A stretch of DNA of 11,686 nucleotides, from the NCBI GenBank assembly GCA_900764225.1, contig CAAFNG010000199.1:1-11686 (forward strand), in the 5' to 3' direction. The notes below the pieces were generated by a model. That model did not search any database, was not told where the DNA came from, and was given only the letters and a program-made list of their open reading frames with translations. The position numbers were made by a program, and so were the translations under genes. Source of the stretch: Lachnospiraceae bacterium (GTDB lineage: Bacteria > Bacillota > Clostridia > Lachnospirales > Lachnospiraceae). Below are positions 7,171 to 11,686 of the stretch, one piece after another (the stretch's first letter is position 1; every line of letters starts with the position of its first letter).

Positions 7171-7240
7171 ATAAAGCAAAAGTGCCATGTAACCTTGCTG
7201 CCAGATGGCAGCTACCAGTTACATGGCACTTTTGCTTTAT
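7171..7240. terminator. Very long bidirectional terminator hairpin
   Basis: The 23-base arm at 7171-7193 is a perfect reverse complement of 7218-7240. Inside it a second hairpin, GCTGCCA-GA-TGGCAGC (7197-7212), continues the structure. The right arm ends in T-rich TTTTGCTTTAT followed by TTATTTTAT, terminating the MATE transcript; read on the minus strand the left arm also ends in a T-rich run, terminating ribU. It lies exactly between the two convergent stop codons. Confidence 0.85.
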
Positions 7241-7248
7241 TTATTTTA

Positions 7249-7884
7249 TCAGTCACCCTTCAGCACAACACGGATCTTCTTGTAGATCACAAATACGATC
7301 AGGGAGGTTACTGCATACTTGAAGATATTAAACGGTGCAATGATCAGCAGCGCAAATGTAAGCAATCCGTTTACAGAGCTGTGTACAGCACTTCCCATCT
7401 GGATAAAGGTCTCGATCGGCATTCCAAAAGCCTTACCATAGGCCGGAAGCAATACGAATGCATTGATAAAGCATGCAAGAATTGATGTCAGGATCGTTCC
7501 CACTGCCATACCTGCAACTGCATGTGCTCTGCTCTTCTTATGACGGAAACGGTAGATCAGTCCTGCCGGCACTACATAAGCACATCCAAAAAGGAAGTTG
7601 GCCACATCACCGACACCTGCTGTCATGGTTCCCTTAGTCACAAGATGTACGAGAATCTTCACAAGCTCAATGAGAATACCTGCCACCGGTCCCATGGCAA
7701 AAGTTCCTACCATAACCGGCACCTCGGAAAAGTCAAGCTGATAAAAAGACGGCGCAAGGAACGGAATCGGAAATTCCAGATTCATTAATACTCCTGCGAC
7801 AGCACCAAGCATAGCTACCTGGGCAATCGTCCTTGTTCTGCTCCTTTCCATGGCATTTCCTCTCTGTAATACCTGTTCACTCAT
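7249..7884 (-). CDS. ribU: Riboflavin ECF transporter substrate-binding subunit RibU
   Basis: 211 residues with about six membrane helices. The N-terminal segment TRTIAQVAMLGAVAGVLM (17-34) followed by FPIPFLAPSFYQLDFSEVPV (38-57) and GTFAMGPVAG (60-69) is the RibU family signature. The first helix carries small-residue spacing (A24, A28) of the type used by S components to dock on the shared EcfT subunit. It binds riboflavin at the membrane; uptake needs the EcfA/A'/T energising module, which is not in this window. The ATG at 7884 has an AAGGAG site 8 bases upstream; an internal ATG at residue 12 lacks one. The FMN riboswitch and terminator upstream independently support the vitamin assignment and imply repression when FMN is plentiful. 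Confidence 0.95.
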   Translation of the reverse strand: MSEQVLQRGNAMERSRTRTIAQVAMLGAVAGVLMNLEFPIPFLAPSFYQLDFSEVPVMVGTFAMGPVAGILIELVKILVHLVTKGTMTAGVGDVANFLFGCAYVVPAGLIYRFRHKKSRAHAVAGMAVGTILTSILACFINAFVLLPAYGKAFGMPIETFIQMGSAVHSSVNGLLTFALLIIAPFNIFKYAVTSLIVFVIYKKIRVVLKGD

Positions 7885-7965
7885 AATTCTCTCTCCTTCT
7901 TTCGAAATATTCCAAAGAAAATTTCTACAAGAAATCTTTATGCCGGAAAAATATTTCCTGACATA

Positions 7966-7992
7966 AAAAGCCCCGGGAACTTCTTCCCGGGG
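7966..7992 (-). terminator. Riboswitch-controlled intrinsic terminator upstream of ribU
   Basis: In the minus-strand transcript CCCCGGGAA pairs with TTCCCGGGG across a GAAG loop (nine perfect pairs), directly followed by CTTTTTAT. It sits between the FMN aptamer and the ribU start, as expected for the expression platform. Part of its left arm can instead pair with the 5' strand of aptamer stem P1. Confidence 0.9.
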
Positions 7993-8020
7993 TATTGATC
8001 ACGTTTAAAAATACTGCGCG

Positions 8021-8130
8021 TTCTTCTCTCATCCAGACTTTACTGTCGGTCCTGGAATTTCACCAGATCAGCCGTCGAAGCGGGTCGCGGACTATACCGC
8101 CGGTAGGGAATTGCACCCTGCCCCGAAGAA
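8021..8130 (-). promoter_or_regulatory. FMN riboswitch (RFN element)
   Basis: The minus strand reads CTTCGGGGCAGGGTG near the 5' end (8126-8112), then CCGGCGGTATAGTCCGCGAC, and finishes with CTGGATGAGAGAAGAA; these are the conserved blocks of the RFN aptamer in the right order. Stem P1 forms between TTCTTC (8125-8130) and GAAGAA (8021-8026). FMN binding should stabilise P1 and favour the downstream terminator, lowering ribU expression. Confidence 0.97.
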
Positions 8131-8148
8131 ATTTTCTTTTCTGTGGTC

Positions 8149-8177
8149 ATTATAACGCACTTATTCAGTAATTACAA
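8149..8177 (-). promoter_or_regulatory. Promoter of the FMN riboswitch-ribU unit
   Basis: On the minus strand TTGTAA (8172-8177), a 17-base spacer and consensus TATAAT (8149-8154), placing the transcript start near the first base of the aptamer. It begins just after the hydrolase stop codon; no hairpin terminator separates that gene from ribU, so read-through transcripts would also pass the riboswitch. Confidence 0.75.
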
Positions 8178-8179
8178 CC

Positions 8180-11100
8180 CTATTTTTTCATAAGCACCGG
8201 TGCCTTGAGAAGTCCTGTTGGTTTCAGCTGGTATTCATACGCCCAGAGATCACCGGTTGTTCTCCATGCGTTTGGTCCGTACCAGTCCTCTTTCTGATCG
8301 CAGTTATGCAGAGTTCCGAAAGTGTTCACTCTGTTTCCGAACACAGTCAGCTCCAGCTCATGCTCGCCGGCTTCCAGCTCTCCGAGAGATAATTCATACG
8401 GAGAAAACGCAATGTAACCGGCTTCCTTTCCATCAACGGAAGCCTTGAGAACCGGTGCTCGGAACATGTTTTCGCGCACTGTCACCTCGCCGCCGGTGCT
8501 GACAAACGGAATCTTATAAGTCACATTTCCACCGTAGAACGGATAGCCCTGTGCTGTGAGATCACTGAATGCAGCCTTATGCTGCACTTCTCCAAACACC
8601 TGATCCCGTCCCACAACCTTCACGGAAAATTCTCCCAGAAGGAACATTGCTTCAATATTTACCTTGGAATTATAAGGAATCTCCACGATCAGCTCATGCT
8701 CACCTGCTTCCATATCCGGCATTGGAACTTTGCGGATGCAGTGATCCACATACCAGCCTTCTGCCTTGTTTTCCACAGTTTTCTCATCCAGGAAGATCTT
8801 CGTCTTCTCATCATTCTCCATAGCCAGGAAAATTCCTTTCAGATCTGCTTCTGTATGAATGTGGAATTTAAGAGACAGTGTATGCTCAAATCCTTCCACC
8901 TTATCATTGGTCCATGGCTGTGCAAAAGCCTCCATACGGAGCGGATAACCAAGCTTTTCACGGAAACGGTTATCAATACGCAGGATCTCTTCCTCCGGCT
9001 TCCATTCACCTCCGTCAAAAGCATACTCTGCAAGATCCAGAATACTTACATTCGGTTCGCTTCGTACGATCTCCACCTGATCAGAAATCGGAAGCTCATA
9101 TCCGAAACCTGATACTTCGCATGCACCGGCAGAACAGCTCTTTCTCTCTAAAATAAGTTTCTTCACTTCTGCTTCTGTCAGAGGTTCCAGCCAGAGAAGC
9201 AGGCTGTCATGGTCGAACATGCTGCGTTTCAGAACAGTGTCCCCTTTATGGTACTTTGCTGTCACCGGATAGATTTTTCCGGTCATGGCATCATATACCG
9301 TTACTTTCCATAAACCACGAATCTGGATACGAAGCTTCTCTTCTCTTGGAAGATCCTGATTTTTCTTACGCTCCTGCAGCTCATTGATCACAATGCAGGC
9401 ATCTGAAACCTTCTCTGTACGGTTCACATGACACAGGAACAGCCAGCGGTTCTCCCCTTCCTCACGCATCTGATAGATCAGATTTGTGGATGGTTTTCCA
9501 TCTGCCTCCAGAATCTCGATATCTCTTGCAGCTTTTACAGCTTCCAGAAGACGATACTTGCTGAATGCTACTGTCTCGCATTTTTCTGCCAGCTTCGTTC
9601 CCCGGTCAGACGGATAGGCATCTGCATATTTCGGAAGCTGTCCCGCAAAGATCACGCGGCCGCCTCTTGCCTTAAATTTCTCCAGGATCTCCAGTGTGGA
9701 GTTTCTAAGTGTCAGACAATTAGGAACAAGCACCGTGTCATATTTCATAGCTCCGACCTTCAGAAGCTTCTCATCCTTCTGTCCCTTATTCAGGTCCGGA
9801 AGCAGAGATTCTGAGATAAAATCAAAATCCACTGTCCCATAAAGCAGCCAGTCGATCATGTGAATAAAGTTCTCATCCATCTCCTCACGGATCGGTGCTG
9901 TCTGCTCCTTCGGTCCCCAGAAAAGCCAATAGGACTCTACCGGATGGATCACAGCAAGCTTCACATGCGGAATACCTCTTGTCAGTGCTGTATTCACTCT
10001 GGCAAAATAATTCTCCACAAGAGGATATTCTTTATACCATGGTGACTGATAACTGATGGATGCCGGATAATCTCGCTTCGCCTCACCGGCCATGGAAGTC
10101 CAGGTCAGATGCGGAACACGGACGGTTACACCAAGTGCTGCCTGCCAGTCACCCTGAAGCTTATGTCCACGGAAATCAAAATCCCAGTTTGTAACTCCAT
10201 AGAGCTCGCTGGTCATGGCCTCTCTTCCAAACTGATGAACCGCGCTTTCTGCCTGTTTCGCGGTAGAAAGCTCTCTTCTGTCACAGAGCATGTCGATTCC
10301 CGGAATCTCAAAAGAACGATAAGAACGCATCGCCTCACCAAGTGCTGCTGTCTGTGTCTCCAGAGTCGGCTCTTCCATCATATGTCCGGTCAGTGCAATT
10401 CCATGCTCCTTGCACCATCCACCGATGGTATCTGCAAAAGCATCTGCGAAACGCTCTGCAATATGGTCATGATACTCATATCGAATCCGGGAAACTGCCT
10501 CTCCCGGAAGCTCCCAGAACAGCTCCGGCAGATGTTCAAGCAGACTGTGTCCGTATGCAGCCTGAAAGGTTTCATCCAGATCATCCGTATACGGAATCGT
10601 CACATCCTTTTTCTCTTCTGCAAAATCCAGGCATTCTTTATGAGAAAACTGCGGTTCGTCTGTAAAGATCGCAGGAACTGTTTTTCCGAATTCCTCTCCC
10701 AGATTTTCAAAATATTTTTCATGTGTCACCTGAATAAAACGCTTTACAGCCTCTTTGTCCAGGGTATTCAGATACGCTTCGTTATTGAACCACGGATTGT
10801 CACCGGACACCTCAAGATATGCAAACCACTCCGCAAATCCATCTTTCAGCTGTGCATCCTCGCTGATCTTTTCATACTCGACCAGATAACCGCCCTCAAG
10901 ACGCACCTGATATCTTCCGAGAAAAGTTCTCTCGTTGCTTCTTACCGCCTGTCCGGAAGAACGCAGCTCGCTGTTTTCGATCTCTTTTCCCTCCTGGCGT
11001 TCCGGTGTAAAAAGAAGAAAACGGATCCTGTATTTATGATCTCTCGTTACCAGTCCGCCGCCTGCTCCTGACGGCCAGCGATCTTCATCATAAAGCCATG

Positions 11101-11362
11101 TGAGCATATCTTTTTCCCTGCTCTGTTTCCAGGCATACTTCACCAGATTCAGAAATTCCTCGCTCATATATGGGTTGTCCATTCCTGTACGGCAGTGAAT
11201 ATGTCCGCCGCCCATTCCCATGGCCTTTAATGCCTCCAGTGTATTGTCGATCTCCGCCTCTGTCATTTTGCAGTTCCATGCCCAGAACGGTGCTGCCCGG
11301 TACTCGCTTCCCGGATTCTGAAATTTCTCCTCTGTCAGTTTTTCCCCATTATGGTACAGCAT
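8180..11362 (-). CDS. GH106-like glycoside hydrolase (putative alpha-L-rhamnosidase), cytoplasmic
   Basis: 1060 residues from the preferred start. The N-terminal part has the family hallmarks FQNPGSEYRAAPFWAWN (14-30), HIHCRTGMDNPYMSEEF (54-70) and WLYDEDRWPSGAGGG (89-103), then FTDEPQF (233-239) and LTGHMMEE (324-331), consistent with a TIM-barrel catalytic region rich in acidic residues. A Rossmann-like middle (about 535-580, with GGRVIFAGQLPKYAD) follows. The C-terminal 250 residues are beta-rich, resembling galactose-binding-like sandwiches. The family is known for inverting alpha-L-rhamnosidases, but related clades are uncharacterised, so the substrate is tentative. There is no signal peptide, so the enzyme probably acts on imported oligosaccharides or glycosides. 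Start choice: an upstream ATG at 11377 lacks a ribosome site, and its own codons form the GGAGGG site for the ATG at 11362. It lies 18 bases after the AraC-type gene, probably in one operon. Confidence 0.8.
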   Translation of the reverse strand: MLYHNGEKLTEEKFQNPGSEYRAAPFWAWNCKMTEAEIDNTLEALKAMGMGGGHIHCRTGMDNPYMSEEFLNLVKYAWKQSREKDMLTWLYDEDRWPSGAGGGLVTRDHKYRIRFLLFTPERQEGKEIENSELRSSGQAVRSNERTFLGRYQVRLEGGYLVEYEKISEDAQLKDGFAEWFAYLEVSGDNPWFNNEAYLNTLDKEAVKRFIQVTHEKYFENLGEEFGKTVPAIFTDEPQFSHKECLDFAEEKKDVTIPYTDDLDETFQAAYGHSLLEHLPELFWELPGEAVSRIRYEYHDHIAERFADAFADTIGGWCKEHGIALTGHMMEEPTLETQTAALGEAMRSYRSFEIPGIDMLCDRRELSTAKQAESAVHQFGREAMTSELYGVTNWDFDFRGHKLQGDWQAALGVTVRVPHLTWTSMAGEAKRDYPASISYQSPWYKEYPLVENYFARVNTALTRGIPHVKLAVIHPVESYWLFWGPKEQTAPIREEMDENFIHMIDWLLYGTVDFDFISESLLPDLNKGQKDEKLLKVGAMKYDTVLVPNCLTLRNSTLEILEKFKARGGRVIFAGQLPKYADAYPSDRGTKLAEKCETVAFSKYRLLEAVKAARDIEILEADGKPSTNLIYQMREEGENRWLFLCHVNRTEKVSDACIVINELQERKKNQDLPREEKLRIQIRGLWKVTVYDAMTGKIYPVTAKYHKGDTVLKRSMFDHDSLLLWLEPLTEAEVKKLILERKSCSAGACEVSGFGYELPISDQVEIVRSEPNVSILDLAEYAFDGGEWKPEEEILRIDNRFREKLGYPLRMEAFAQPWTNDKVEGFEHTLSLKFHIHTEADLKGIFLAMENDEKTKIFLDEKTVENKAEGWYVDHCIRKVPMPDMEAGEHELIVEIPYNSKVNIEAMFLLGEFSVKVVGRDQVFGEVQHKAAFSDLTAQGYPFYGGNVTYKIPFVSTGGEVTVRENMFRAPVLKASVDGKEAGYIAFSPYELSLGELEAGEHELELTVFGNRVNTFGTLHNCDQKEDWYGPNAWRTTGDLWAYEYQLKPTGLLKAPVLMKK

Positions 11363-11369
11363 ACCTTTG

Positions 11370-11375
11370 CCCTCC
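11370..11375 (-). promoter_or_regulatory. Ribosome-binding site that sets the hydrolase start
   Basis: GGAGGG on the minus strand, 7 bases before the ATG at 11362. It overlaps the alternative upstream ATG (11375-11377), which is preceded only by an A/T-rich run. The downstream ATG is therefore the likelier start, shortening the longest frame by five residues. Confidence 0.8.
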
Positions 11376-11380
11376 ATTTT

Positions 11381-11670
11381 TTATATTGTTTCAATTGTTT
11401 CTTTTTCCACGTATTCTGACGGCCTTACTCCTGTATAGGAATAAAAAATCCGACTGAAATAAAACTGATCTTTATAACCTACCTGCTCTGCTACATCCTT
11501 TACATACATCTTTTCCTCACGGAGAAGAAGCTTTTTCGCCTTTTCCATTCGAAGCGCGGTAAGATACGTATTAAATGACGCATCCTCATACTTGCGGAAA
11601 AGCCGGCTTAAATATGTCTGTGAAACACCTACAGCCTTGCTCACACTGTGCAGGGAAAGCTGTTCCGACA
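11381..11670 (-). CDS. AraC/YesN-type transcriptional regulator, C-terminal DNA-binding domain only (5' end missing)
   Basis: About 95 residues of the C-terminal AraC domain are visible. The first helix-turn-helix is LHSVSKAVGVSQTYLSRLF and the second is VKDVAEQVGYKDQFYFSRIF, followed by the family ending GVRPSEYV. The linker helix RMEKAKKLLL between them is also typical. The N-terminal sensor or receiver half lies beyond the real end of the sequence, so a sugar-binding AraC protein and a YesN-like response regulator cannot be told apart; the motif style suits either. An apparent GTG start at 11671 is an artefact, because it uses the first adapter base. The stop codon is 18 bases before the hydrolase start, making it a likely co-transcribed activator of that gene. 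Confidence 0.88.
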
Positions 11671-11686
11671 CTGTCTCTTATACACA
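11671..11686. other. Residual Tn5 mosaic-end (Nextera) sequencing adapter
   Basis: The final 16 bases, CTGTCTCTTATACACA, equal the first 16 of the 19-base transposase mosaic-end sequence used in tagmentation libraries. They sit exactly at the sequence end and interrupt the AraC-type gene: read in its frame they give a TAA stop within three codons. This is library contamination, not genomic sequence; the first base could coincide with a true genomic C. Confidence 0.96.

Noticed and set aside
10109..11071. Plus-strand open frame of 320 codons inside the hydrolase gene
   Set aside because: Antisense to conserved hydrolase motifs, cysteine- and serine-rich low-information translation, no promoter or ribosome site.
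11381..11671. Complete 96-residue stand-alone AraC DNA-binding protein starting with GTG
   Set aside because: The GTG uses the first base of the sequencing adapter and lacks a ribosome site; the gene is simply cut by the end of the sequence.

Overview
The window looks like a chromosomal segment from a low-to-mid GC Gram-positive of the Clostridia, most likely a gut Lachnospiraceae member. This rests on strong Shine-Dalgarno sites, near-consensus -35/-10 boxes with 17-bp spacers, an FMN-riboswitch-controlled RibU, a GGDEF/hybrid-kinase sensor protein and a GH106-type cytoplasmic glycosidase next to an AraC-type regulator. Species assignment is inference. No tRNA, rRNA, CRISPR array, insertion sequence or phage gene was seen.

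Layout, left to right. (1) 1-873, minus: a ROK-family sugar repressor cut by the window edge, with its own promoter and a perfect tandem 12-bp repeat between promoter and start codon. (2) 950-4105, minus: a 1051-residue membrane sensor fusing an extracellular helical sensor, a GGDEF domain, two PAS-like regions, a histidine kinase and a receiver domain. (3) 4106-4371: a divergent promoter region. (4) 4372-4893, plus: an unrecognised 173-residue soluble protein ending at a strong hairpin. (5) 4949-5560, minus: an ADP-ribose-type Nudix hydrolase. (6) 5561-5765: a second divergent promoter region, whose right half has a terminator-like hairpin and a tiny ORF ahead of (7) 5766-7154, plus, a MATE efflux protein starting with TTG. 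(8) 7171-7240: a very long perfect hairpin between convergent genes. (9) 7249-7884, minus: RibU, the riboflavin-binding subunit of an ECF transporter, preceded by an intrinsic terminator and an FMN riboswitch with its own promoter. (10) 8180-11362, minus: a large GH106-like glycoside hydrolase without a signal peptide. (11) 11381-11670, minus: the C-terminal DNA-binding half of an AraC/YesN-type regulator, closely coupled to the hydrolase gene.

The last 16 bases (11671-11686) match the Tn5 mosaic-end (Nextera) adapter and are almost certainly not genomic, so the biological sequence stops at about 11670.

Functional reading: these are mostly independent one-gene transcription units (kinase, ROK, Nudix, MATE, RibU, the 173-residue protein), each with a recognisable promoter. 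The exception is the AraC-hydrolase pair, which looks like a carbohydrate-use operon entering from the right. No single multi-gene novel system is evident. The features most worth following are the GGDEF-containing hybrid kinase with a divergent unknown gene, the MATE leader, and the cytoplasmic GH106-like enzyme with its regulator.
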